DNA of 49,174 bases from Bacteroidota bacterium (lineage in GTDB: Bacteria; Bacteroidota; Ignavibacteria; Palsa-1295): positions 1-49,174 of the forward strand of contig JAJPIQ010000017.1 in assembly GCA_021324685.1 (NCBI GenBank), written 5' to 3'. The notes beneath the pieces are model-generated. The model did not search any database, had not been told where the DNA came from, and worked only from the letters and a program-made list of their open reading frames with translations. A program made the position numbers and the translations under genes. Shown here piece by piece: positions 34,784 to 42,971 of this stretch; position 1 is the stretch's first letter; every line of letters begins with the position of its first letter.

Positions 34784-35664
34784 CATTCGGAAGACGTAAA
34801 TCGGTATGGAGACTGGCCATCGTTTTAATATACTTTTTTCTCTTTGTTCGCGCAGGCAGTGCTCAAAATGCAGTTGTTTTAAGCGGTGGATGGTCGTGGT
34901 CTTCATGGCATGACAATCCAGGCTTTTTTCTGGAACCGAACCGTTTTAGTATCGCAAAAGAACTTGGAGACCGCTCGCTGTGGCTTCAAATGGGTTTTGG
35001 AAAGCCGATCTTCTCATACGGGGGACTACAAATCGGTCTGGAAGGCCTTGCTTGGAGCAGATTGCAGGCTCTGAGCCAATTCCGGTTCCCAGTCGAGACG
35101 GTCGATTATTTTTTCGGCGCATTTTTCACCTGGGTGCAGTCTCCCGATGTGGGATGGAAACTTCGTATTAGCCATATTTCTTCCCACCTCGTCGATGGCG
35201 CGGACAGCATTACCGGGGGATCGAGTAGTAAATATAGCAGAGAATTTGTAGAGCTTACGCGCACAAACCCGTGGAACGGACACGAAGAATTTCTGTGGTC
35301 CGTCGGAGTTCGTGTGTATTTTCATCAGGTGACAAAAATCGAACCATGGATCGCGGTCCCTGCGTGCCTTACTTGGAGATTCGTCTCCGTGCACTCAGAA
35401 AATGGAACTTTGTTTAGTGAACCCAGAAAATCCGACAGCTGTAATCCTGGAATAATCGACTATAACTACTATTTATTTGTTTCGAGCGGCGATGGCCCAA
35501 TTTCAACTTCCATTGCTGGAGGGCTTCGAGCGGAGCGGACGATAGGCGAAATGAGCGCGTTAGATCTCCAACTTTACTATTATTATGGCGCCTCCTGGGC
35601 AGGAACGGATGCTGGCACGAAACGGAGCACCATAAATTTACAGATGGACGTCCGTGGATTCTGA
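34780..35664 (+). CDS. Secreted/outer-membrane protein, DUF1207-like
   Basis: A 294-residue protein beginning at TTG 34780, which overlaps the GT2 stop (TTGA). The signal peptide ends VRAGSAQ (about residue 28). The mature part is beta-rich with alternating aromatic residues and contains KLRISHISSHLVDGAD, which resembles the H.SSHLGDE-type signature of DUF1207 outer-membrane proteins. It ends MDVRGF. Base composition is more AT-rich than its neighbours. It overlaps the next gene by 11 nt. Function unknown. Confidence 0.7.
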   Translation: MTFGRRKSVWRLAIVLIYFFLFVRAGSAQNAVVLSGGWSWSSWHDNPGFFLEPNRFSIAKELGDRSLWLQMGFGKPIFSYGGLQIGLEGLAWSRLQALSQFRFPVETVDYFFGAFFTWVQSPDVGWKLRISHISSHLVDGADSITGGSSSKYSREFVELTRTNPWNGHEEFLWSVGVRVYFHQVTKIEPWIAVPACLTWRFVSVHSENGTLFSEPRKSDSCNPGIIDYNYYLFVSSGDGPISTSIAGGLRAERTIGEMSALDLQLYYYYGASWAGTDAGTKRSTINLQMDVRGF

Positions 35665-36673
35665 ACGAACACCGCAGCAAAGGCCGGTGGGGCACCTGCT
35701 CGATCGTCTGCTCGGAAAGCAACGGCTCTGGCTTCATATCCTCCTTTTTCTTGCGACGTATTTCACGACGACCGTCGCCGGTGAGCAATGGCGCGGCGTT
35801 GCCGATATTAGAAACCTTGCAAATCTTCCGCTCGGCTTTGCCTATGCGTCGCTCGTCATGCTCTTCCTCACGGCGCACGAGTTCGGGCATTTCATTGCGT
35901 CGCGGATTCATGGCGTCGATGCGACGCTGCCGTTCTACATTCCCTTTCCGGGGTATCAATATGCCAACGCAAATTTCGGTACGTTTGGCGCGGTCATTCG
36001 CACGCGATCCCAGGTCCCTTCGAACAAAGTGATGTTCGATATTGGTGTGGCCGGACCCATTGCCGGCTTCGTCGTCTGCCTCATTGTTCTTGCGATTGGA
36101 TTTGCGACGCTCCCCGGCATCGAATACCTGCAGCAAATCCATCCCGGTTACCCGAACGAGCTACGCCAACCGGGTATCGAACTCTCGTTTGGGAAGACGA
36201 TCCTGTTTTCCGTTCTTGAAAAATGGTTTGCGAATCCGCATTCGTATATTCCTCCGATGTCGGAAGTGTATCATTATCCCATGCTCTGCGCAGGATGGTT
36301 CGGGATTTTTGTGACGGCGCTTAATTTGCTTCCCATCGGGCAGTTGGATGGCGGGCACCTTACGTACACGCTCCTGGGTCGATCCCTGCACCGCCGGTTA
36401 GGGCAATTAACCGCGCTGGTTCTATTCGCGATCAGTATCCCTTCGACCGTTGCCAGTACCATCGCAAATCCGCCGGCGTGGTTACGTTCCATATCGATCC
36501 CAGGCGGAGAAACCTGGCTGCTCTGGGCCATCATGACTACTTTTATCATACGATTTCGGCATCCGCCCAGTGCAGACGAGCATCCGCTCGATACTCGGCG
36601 TAAAATAATTGGCTATGCGACGATCGCGATTTTTATTCTCTGCTTCACGCCTTCGCCATTATTGAACCAATAA
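35654..36673 (+). CDS. Site-2-protease family zinc metallopeptidase (M50)
   Basis: A 339-residue integral membrane protease. The zinc motif HEFGH is near residue 76 inside LFLTAHEFGHFIASRIHG, and the third ligand motif is NLLPIGQLDGGH near residue 230. No PDZ domain is present. The start is GTG 35654, which lies 11 nt inside the previous gene's end. S2P proteases cut membrane anchors of anti-sigma factors or remove signal-peptide remnants. Its substrate is unknown. The stop lies in a 15-bp tandem repeat. Confidence 0.9.
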   Translation: MDSERTPQQRPVGHLLDRLLGKQRLWLHILLFLATYFTTTVAGEQWRGVADIRNLANLPLGFAYASLVMLFLTAHEFGHFIASRIHGVDATLPFYIPFPGYQYANANFGTFGAVIRTRSQVPSNKVMFDIGVAGPIAGFVVCLIVLAIGFATLPGIEYLQQIHPGYPNELRQPGIELSFGKTILFSVLEKWFANPHSYIPPMSEVYHYPMLCAGWFGIFVTALNLLPIGQLDGGHLTYTLLGRSLHRRLGQLTALVLFAISIPSTVASTIANPPAWLRSISIPGGETWLLWAIMTTFIIRFRHPPSADEHPLDTRRKIIGYATIAIFILCFTPSPLLNQ

Positions 36674-36691
36674 ATCTTGATCCAATAAATG
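36662..36691. repeat. 15-bp tandem duplication on the M50/GT-C gene junction
   Basis: Units 36662-36676 and 36677-36691 share 13 of 15 bases (TTGAnCCAATAAATn). The first carries the TAA stop of the M50 gene, the second the ATG of the next gene. Without the duplication the stop and start would be adjacent. Confidence 0.8.
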
Positions 36692-38293
36692 GAGCGCCGC
36701 CTTTCGCTCGCTATTCTGATTATCGCGTGTGCGTTGCCATTCCTCCGGATCGGAATAGGGGAAATTCAACCGTGGGATGAATCGCTGTATGTGGTTCGGG
36801 CACAGGCATGCCTCCAATTTGGGGCATGGCTGGATCAAACACCCTACGCTATTGGCCATTTATATTCGGCAACGCATCCGCCGTTCGGCATCTGGCTCAT
36901 CGCGATTTCCAAATTAATATTTGGCTCCGGGACATCAGCAGTTCGGTTCCCAATTGCACTGCTCTCCTCCGCTGGGATCTTTGTATTCTGGCTTTTACTC
37001 CGAAAATTTACTTCGGGGACTGCGGCGCTGATCGGTGCCGTCTCCGTGGCTTCTTCGGATCTGTTCCTTGCGCTCAGCCATCGCGCGCAGATGGAAATGC
37101 CGGTCTTTGCCTTGGGGATCGCTTCGATCTATTTCCTGATTTTATCGATCGAACGCGATCGTCTTTGGCTTTCCCTGCTTGCGGGCTCGATGCTTGGCCT
37201 TGGCTTGCTGACGAAGTTCGGGTTTGCGCTTTTTGTGGTCCCCTTCCTATTATTGCTGCCCTGGATTTTTCCCAAAAAGAACGCTTATCTGTATGTCGGA
37301 TTAGCGGTTGTGCTCGGGGTTGCGATCGCCGCGCCGTGGTTCCTTATGATGTCGGCAAATCATCCCGATTATTGGCCCCACGTTCTTGGCTCCCTTACCA
37401 TTTTGGAAGAAGGGGCTTATGCGCCGTCGCACCTGGCCTGGTGGTATTATTTCAATCGGTTATTCGTTGCCTTGCCGCTAATTGTTGTTGTCATTGCGAT
37501 GCGTGACAAGGGCCGCGCGCTCGTTGCATCGGTCGTATGGTTACTCCTTCTTCTTGCGGGCCTGCAATTGATCGGTACAAAGATGGCTCACTTTGCCTTT
37601 GTCCTGCTTGCTCCAGGCGGAATGATCGTTGCCCTGGGATGGGAGCACTTAATGGAGCGTCCGAAACCGTGGCGCGCGGCCGTTCTTGTTCTTCTTGGGA
37701 TCGCTTTCGCATGGTCGATCAGCGAACAGGTCCGCCTGCTTGCGACCGGGCGACTCCGTTGGAACGCAACGGCCGTTTTACCTGAAACGATTATTGTTTT
37801 GGTAATAACTATTATTGCCACATCGCTTATTCTTTTTAAGGCGTCCGTCCAAACCCGATACGCACTGGGATTTTGCGTATTGCTGCTGGGAGTTGCCATC
37901 GGTCATCTTATTTCCCAGCAGGACGCGGTTTTTATGTTGGGAGCGAGACGTACCGCAGCCGTAGCGTTCTCCGTTCCACAGAAGAATACGATCGTCCTGA
38001 TCCATCCAGATTTCCCGAACGAAGAATATGCTCCACAACTCGCGTATTATACCGATGGCTGGACACTTGGCTGGCTGCCGGGGAAGTATTCGAACGCGAT
38101 AACATGGCAACGCGCTGCTGGGTCCTCCTATGTACCCGATCCTTCTACAGAAATTGCAATCGTAAGCCATTTCGAAGACCGCTTCAATCCACGTTCCCTG
38201 CAAACAGAGACGTTATGGAATGAACTCATCGGAAAGCTTCGCCAAAAGTTTTCGCAGGAGAAGGATTTTCGGTGCTATACGGTCTTTTATTAA
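36689..38293 (+). CDS. ArnT/PMT-like GT-C membrane glycosyltransferase
   Basis: A 534-residue protein with about 11 hydrophobic segments. PWDESLYVVRAQ in the first loop (catalytic-type Asp-Glu) and YSATHPPFGIWLIA are the classic lipid-linked sugar transferase motifs of ArnT/PMT enzymes. A soluble tail of about 100 residues ends the protein. It likely moves a sugar from undecaprenyl phosphate to lipid A, a glycan or a protein. The end overlaps the converging GT9 gene by 4 nt. Confidence 0.85.
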   Translation: MERRLSLAILIIACALPFLRIGIGEIQPWDESLYVVRAQACLQFGAWLDQTPYAIGHLYSATHPPFGIWLIAISKLIFGSGTSAVRFPIALLSSAGIFVFWLLLRKFTSGTAALIGAVSVASSDLFLALSHRAQMEMPVFALGIASIYFLILSIERDRLWLSLLAGSMLGLGLLTKFGFALFVVPFLLLLPWIFPKKNAYLYVGLAVVLGVAIAAPWFLMMSANHPDYWPHVLGSLTILEEGAYAPSHLAWWYYFNRLFVALPLIVVVIAMRDKGRALVASVVWLLLLLAGLQLIGTKMAHFAFVLLAPGGMIVALGWEHLMERPKPWRAAVLVLLGIAFAWSISEQVRLLATGRLRWNATAVLPETIIVLVITIIATSLILFKASVQTRYALGFCVLLLGVAIGHLISQQDAVFMLGARRTAAVAFSVPQKNTIVLIHPDFPNEEYAPQLAYYTDGWTLGWLPGKYSNAITWQRAAGSSYVPDPSTEIAIVSHFEDRFNPRSLQTETLWNELIGKLRQKFSQEKDFRCYTVFY

Positions 38294-39450
38294 GGACCGG
38301 TCTCGTGGAGCAGGTCGCATAACGCCTCAAATACATCGTTTACGGAAATTGCGGCCGCCGTTTGGCCTTCGGGAGCGTAAAGCACCCGGTTTGCCGAGCG
38401 ATAGGGAAGGAATTCGTTCGGTTCCATATATAGTCCAACGACGGGAACGTTCTGCGCCGTCGCAAAATGAATGACGGAAGTATCGGGGCTAATCACGGCG
38501 CGAGCACCGCGAACCGCGACGGCCAGATGAAGAATAGAGGGCGTTTCGAGATAAGTGATCCCGGATTCTACGGGCCGAAGCGCATCCCGAACGGCGGGCG
38601 CTCGTTCCGGAGCACTCGAAAGAAAAATATGGCGGCGAGGCCATGCGTTCCGCATTTTCCGGGCAAGTGCCAGTGAATTCCGGATTCCCCATTCTTTGTA
38701 GATTTGAGAAGCGTCTGTATTGATAATAAAATAATCAAACGACTCGCTCGATTGAAGGATCGTATCGAGATGTGGCTGGAACGACGCCCGGATCTCAGGA
38801 TACTCCGGAAGCGATGGCCGCAGATCTTCCGGTTCGATAGGAAGATCGATCGTTTCTTTAAGGACCTGGATGTTTTGCTCGACCATCGGGGCCGGCAACG
38901 GCGGGCGGTCTCCCACGACAGAATAAAGGTCGAGATATTTTTCTTTTTTTTCTCGCACGATGGTGACACTTAATCCCTGGGGTGCGACAATCTTTGAGAA
39001 AATAGCGGCACGGGTCTTGTCGTGAAAATAAAGATTGAGTACAAAATCCCATTTGATTTTCCGCGCTCGTGACAGCTCTTTCAGGAGCGGGGCCGACAGG
39101 TCCTTCGAAAAAATAAAGACATTGTCGATATCGGGATCCGCTTCGAGAAGCATTTTATTTCGACGGCTTCCCGCGACTCCAATTCGAATGTGAGGGGCAA
39201 GACGCTTCAGAGTCCGCCACACTGGCGTTGTCAGCACGGCATCCCCCAGGGCATCGTACCGTAAAATGAGAATGCCCGATACCTGTTCAGGAGAAACCGG
39301 AGTCTTCCCGCGCCGGGGACGAAGCAACGCTCCGAGGGGGCTCGAAAGAAAAAACTTTATGCGGCGTTCGAGGATTCGGACGAATTTACGCGTCCGCGAA
39401 TCGAACCGGGAGAGCGTCCGCTGCCGAAAGCGGGAATCTTTAGAGAACAA
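38290..39450 (-). CDS. GT9 heptosyltransferase-type glycosyltransferase (copy 1)
   Basis: A 386-residue GT-B enzyme. After a basic leader of about 58 residues come GILILRYDALGDAVLTTPVWRTL (first Rossmann fold, GDxxLTTP motif) and, in the second, ISPDTSVIHFATAQNVPVVGLY. This pattern is of ADP-heptose:LPS transferases, with the DTS..H nucleotide-sugar site intact. The start is TTG 39450 with no clear ribosome site, so its N-terminus is uncertain. It is divergent from copy 2. Confidence 0.85.
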   Translation of the reverse strand: MFSKDSRFRQRTLSRFDSRTRKFVRILERRIKFFLSSPLGALLRPRRGKTPVSPEQVSGILILRYDALGDAVLTTPVWRTLKRLAPHIRIGVAGSRRNKMLLEADPDIDNVFIFSKDLSAPLLKELSRARKIKWDFVLNLYFHDKTRAAIFSKIVAPQGLSVTIVREKKEKYLDLYSVVGDRPPLPAPMVEQNIQVLKETIDLPIEPEDLRPSLPEYPEIRASFQPHLDTILQSSESFDYFIINTDASQIYKEWGIRNSLALARKMRNAWPRRHIFLSSAPERAPAVRDALRPVESGITYLETPSILHLAVAVRGARAVISPDTSVIHFATAQNVPVVGLYMEPNEFLPYRSANRVLYAPEGQTAAAISVNDVFEALCDLLHETGP

Positions 39451-39513
39451 AATGAATGGCCAATATTACGTTATGATTAACGAATGTTGCGGAAGCATTG
39501 TTCAAGTGGGGGT

Positions 39514-40845
39514 ATGTTCTCTTCGTTTTCATCTCTGTCGTCCCTCGACCGGTACGTCCTGCGCACCAGAAAATCGGGGAGGATGGATATTATTCATGAT
39601 AGTATCCTTGTCCGGGTCCGAAAAAAAATCGAACGGCCGATCCGTACCTTGTTATATGGACTGTTGCGATGGCTCATTTCCAACCAGCCGTTTGAAGGAA
39701 AGCTGGAGATTGGAACACTTCAGAGTTTACTGGTTATCCCGATGGGCGATGCGATCGGGGACCTCATTTTTACGACACCCATTTTCCGGGCCATTAAACG
39801 CCGGAATCCAGGTTGCAAGATCGGAGTCTTTATTTCTGAGCGTAATGAATCGCTGCTCCAAGGCGACCCCGATGTCGATGTATTATATCGGTTTGCACAC
39901 CGTCGCGATTTTCGGAATTTTTCGGAGTTAAAACGGGCGAAAAAAGATCGCTACCAGATTATACTCAATCTGCATATCACGAATATTTCCGATTACGGAT
40001 TTTTTTCGCATTATATAGGGCGCCGGGCAATTAAAATCTTAGGCGACCACCCGCGCCGCGACAAATACCGCCTTTTTTTCAATTATATAGGCCGGCGGCC
40101 TCGGAATTCGATCCATCTTTCGATCCAGGGCCTTGACCTGCTCTCCGAAGTGGTCGAATTCGAACCGCCGCTCCAACTATGGGAAACATGGCCGCAAGTT
40201 ACCGTTCCGTCCGATGTAGCAATGCGCATCCGGGAAGCGGTGCAGGCAAAACTTCATCCGGGTACACGTGGCTATATCATTATCCATTTGCAGGCCGGAA
40301 CGAAGTTCCGGGAATGGGGCGCAACGAATGCGCTTTCCCTTGCTCGTATGTTGCGGGAACAGTATCCCGATTATACGATTTTCTTGACGTCTGCACCGAA
40401 TTCGTTCTCTCTTTCGTCCAACGATCTTCCGAAAGCAGATTCCGGAATTCAATTCTACGCAACCTCGCGCGATCTGCGTGAACTGGCCGCTCTCATTCAA
40501 GGCGCGGCGCTCATTATTACACCAGAGACCTCCATCACCCATTTTGCATCTGCGACGAAAACGCCGGCGGTGGTCCTGATGTCGAACCGGGACCGTATTC
40601 CTTTTGAATGGTTGCCGATCTCGAATCCTGCCCGCATTCTTGCCCCGGAACGTGGGGGAGATCCGGTCGAGACCATTCCCGTTTTAAACGTATTGGAAGC
40701 GGCCGCGTCTCTTCTGGAAGAACGATGGAGCCATACCCAGTCGTCGCTCGAACTACAATCGCGTGAAGAGGTCCTGCAGCACGCGAGCGGTCAACGGCTC
40801 CTGCGGGACCTGGCCCCGAAGTCCCTTTTTATCCCGACCCTATGA
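39514..40845 (+). CDS. GT9 heptosyltransferase-type glycosyltransferase (copy 2)
   Basis: A 443-residue protein from the ATG at 39514, which has GGGGG just upstream; ATGs at 39484 and 39583 are also in frame. SLLVIPMGDAIGDLIFTTPIFRA is the GT9 N-terminal motif and ITPETSITHFASATKTPAVVL the donor site, with Glu where Asp is usual. A C-terminal tail of about 50 residues is extra. It probably adds a heptose-like sugar to the LPS core. Its stop lies in a duplicated segment with the next gene's start. Confidence 0.84.
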   Translation: MFSSFSSLSSLDRYVLRTRKSGRMDIIHDSILVRVRKKIERPIRTLLYGLLRWLISNQPFEGKLEIGTLQSLLVIPMGDAIGDLIFTTPIFRAIKRRNPGCKIGVFISERNESLLQGDPDVDVLYRFAHRRDFRNFSELKRAKKDRYQIILNLHITNISDYGFFSHYIGRRAIKILGDHPRRDKYRLFFNYIGRRPRNSIHLSIQGLDLLSEVVEFEPPLQLWETWPQVTVPSDVAMRIREAVQAKLHPGTRGYIIIHLQAGTKFREWGATNALSLARMLREQYPDYTIFLTSAPNSFSLSSNDLPKADSGIQFYATSRDLRELAALIQGAALIITPETSITHFASATKTPAVVLMSNRDRIPFEWLPISNPARILAPERGGDPVETIPVLNVLEAAASLLEERWSHTQSSLELQSREEVLQHASGQRLLRDLAPKSLFIPTL

Positions 40846-40884
40846 ACCTCGTTTTTCTATTCCGACCCTATGAACATCGTTTTT
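40834..40884. repeat. 28-bp-period tandem duplication on the GT9/GT4 junction
   Basis: Copies 40834-40856 and 40862-40884 share 22 of 23 bases (CCGACCCTATGAAC, then C or A, then TCGTTTTT). Each contains ATGA. Copy 1 provides the GT9 stop; copy 2 provides the GT4 ATG at 40870. Copy 1 also leaves a decoy ATG at 40842 opening a 14-codon frame that runs past the real start. Confidence 0.9.
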
Positions 40885-42018
40885 GACGCGACCCAGCTTA
40901 TCGGGTACACCGGTATCAATGTGTATACCCGAAACCTGGTTGGGAACCTCGCGAGGCTGTACCCGGAAGACCGCTACACGATGCTGACCTCGTACCATAA
41001 ACTCGACCGCGTCTTTTCGCAATTCGAAGCAGCGACCCGGGAGCAGATCGATTGGCGAAATTCGCTGCCGAATCCCCTCATGTTAGGGCGTACAGCCAAG
41101 CCGATTTCGGAACGGATCATTGAGCAAATGTTCCGGCGCCAGGTGAGCAAAGCCGATTTTCTTCATACGACCGATCCCTATCATTTTCAGCCTCGCGTTC
41201 CGAACTCGATCGTAACCGTGCATGACATCATCCCGCTCTATGCGGAAGATTGGGTGCATCCGACCACGCGCAAACGGATGGAAGGAAAACTTTCCGCCAT
41301 TGCCCGATCGCGGTCGACAATTTTCGTTCCTTCGCATTTTGTCAGGAAGGAACTGCTCGAATATTTCGATGGCATTGCCCCCGAACGCGTGCATGTGACC
41401 TACGAAGGTTCGGGAAACGCGTTTCGGGTGCTCGATCCCGCGGAGAACGATCTGAGCCGCTTTGGAATCGAACACCACGACCGGTTTTTTTTGTACGTCG
41501 GCCGGATCGATCTTCGAAAAAATATCGAGCGCCTCGCGCGCGCCTACCTTTCGCTTCCGCAAGATATCCTGAAGACCGTCAAGCTGGTGCTTATCGCGAA
41601 TGGCTCTCCGGAGGAAGAAAAAATCTTTCGTGCGAAGTGCGAGTGGCACCAGGGGATTATCCATTTGCGGAATGTCTGTGATGAGGACCTGGTGAAAATG
41701 ATGAACCGGGCGCTGGGCCTTTCCTTTGTCTCGCTCAACGAAGGCTTTGGTATTCCGATCCTCGAGGCCATGCAGTGCGGATGCCCGGTCCTGACGTCGA
41801 ATGTGACGTCCATGCCCGAAATTGCGGGAGATGCTGCGCTCTATATCGATCCGTACGATGTGGCCGCAATCGCTGCGGGACTGGAGCGTTTAGCAAGCGA
41901 CGAAGAACTACGCTCTACCCTCCGAACACGCGGATTTGATCGTGCGAAAGAATTTTCCTGGGAGCGTTGCGCTCGGGAAACGCATGCCGGATATAGAGCG
42001 GCGTTGGAACGTCTATAA
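40870..42018 (+). CDS. Glycosyltransferase family 4
   Basis: A 382-residue GT-B enzyme. MNIVFDATQLIGYTGINVYT begins the acceptor domain and VTVHDIIPLYAED follows. The C-terminal donor domain has FFLYVGRIDLRKNIERLARA and the E-x7-E motif in NEGFGIPILEAMQCGCPVL. These enzymes use nucleotide sugars with retention of configuration. The start is ATG 40870 in the second copy of the junction duplication. It lies between GT9 and FkbM genes in the envelope-glycan block. Confidence 0.93.
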   Translation: MNIVFDATQLIGYTGINVYTRNLVGNLARLYPEDRYTMLTSYHKLDRVFSQFEAATREQIDWRNSLPNPLMLGRTAKPISERIIEQMFRRQVSKADFLHTTDPYHFQPRVPNSIVTVHDIIPLYAEDWVHPTTRKRMEGKLSAIARSRSTIFVPSHFVRKELLEYFDGIAPERVHVTYEGSGNAFRVLDPAENDLSRFGIEHHDRFFLYVGRIDLRKNIERLARAYLSLPQDILKTVKLVLIANGSPEEEKIFRAKCEWHQGIIHLRNVCDEDLVKMMNRALGLSFVSLNEGFGIPILEAMQCGCPVLTSNVTSMPEIAGDAALYIDPYDVAAIAAGLERLASDEELRSTLRTRGFDRAKEFSWERCARETHAGYRAALERL

Positions 42019-42032
42019 AACTTACGATTACG

Positions 42033-42938
42033 ATGAGAATGATTCAAAGAGTTGTGAACCACAGAAGAAAAGCCAGAATGAGAGCGCGCGACGTTCATGG
42101 GATCGAACGTTTTGTAACGGACTCGCGCGGCGGCCTCGAACGGTACTGTCGCGAACGGTTTCAGGCGGTCGCCTTGAGTCCGCGTGTGTCGATCTGCCGG
42201 GTCCTGGGCAAGTATAAAATGTACGTCGACAATCTCGATTTTGGGCTGTCGCCCCATCTGCTGCTCGACGGGTACTGGGAAATTTGGATCACGCAGGCCA
42301 TGGCCAGAATGCTGCGGCCTGGAATGGTCGCGGTCGATATCGGCGCGAACCTGGGGTATTATACTCATTTGATGGCCGATGCCGTTGGAACGGATGGGCA
42401 CGTGACCGCTTTCGAACCAAATCCGGAAATCCGCGATCTGATGTCCCGATCGCTCGCGCTGAACGGCTACTCCGGCACGGTCACCCTCTCCGCAGATGCC
42501 TGTTCGGACAAAACCGGCGAGCAGCTCATCTTTTTTATTCCCGAACACGAGCCGAAGAACGCTCGGATCGTGACGCCACAGGAATTGGCGGAGATCCGGG
42601 AGCCGGGAACGAATGCTCGGGTTTCGACAGTACGCCTCGACGATTATTTCGCTCCGGGTTCACGGGTCGATTTTATAAAGATCGACGCCGAAGGGGCCGA
42701 AGAAAAAATCTGGAATGGGATGCAGCGCGTGATGGCCGATAATCCCGGGATTATTATTACGCTCGAATACAACGGGGCGCGCTACCGCGATCCGGAACGC
42801 TTTTTACAGGAGATCCAGGCACCCGGCTTTCGCTTGCGTCATATCGAGGGGGACGGGGGAATTCATCCGATTACCATTCAGGAAATTCATTCCAGATTCC
42901 CGACGGAAGATGTAATCTTTTATTTGCACAAAGATTGA
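42033..42938 (+). CDS. FkbM-family methyltransferase
   Basis: A 301-residue SAM-dependent methyltransferase. A basic N-terminal leader is followed by the SAM-binding motif VAVDIGANLGYYTHLMADAVG, TAFEPNPEIRDLM, and the FkbM signature DFIKIDAEGAEEKIWNGM. FkbM enzymes O-methylate sugars or other small molecules, and members in LPS loci often modify terminal residues. The start is ATG 42033; an ATG two codons later is possible. It converges with the exporter gene. Confidence 0.88.
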   Translation: MRMIQRVVNHRRKARMRARDVHGIERFVTDSRGGLERYCRERFQAVALSPRVSICRVLGKYKMYVDNLDFGLSPHLLLDGYWEIWITQAMARMLRPGMVAVDIGANLGYYTHLMADAVGTDGHVTAFEPNPEIRDLMSRSLALNGYSGTVTLSADACSDKTGEQLIFFIPEHEPKNARIVTPQELAEIREPGTNARVSTVRLDDYFAPGSRVDFIKIDAEGAEEKIWNGMQRVMADNPGIIITLEYNGARYRDPERFLQEIQAPGFRLRHIEGDGGIHPITIQEIHSRFPTEDVIFYLHKD

Positions 42939-42971
42939 ATTCTATCAGGAACGGAATTCTTGGAAGAACCA

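Noticed and set aside
42939..42971. Terminator between FkbM and exporter genes
   Set aside because: Two GAATTC hexamers can pair, but the stem is short, AT-rich and without a U-run on either side.
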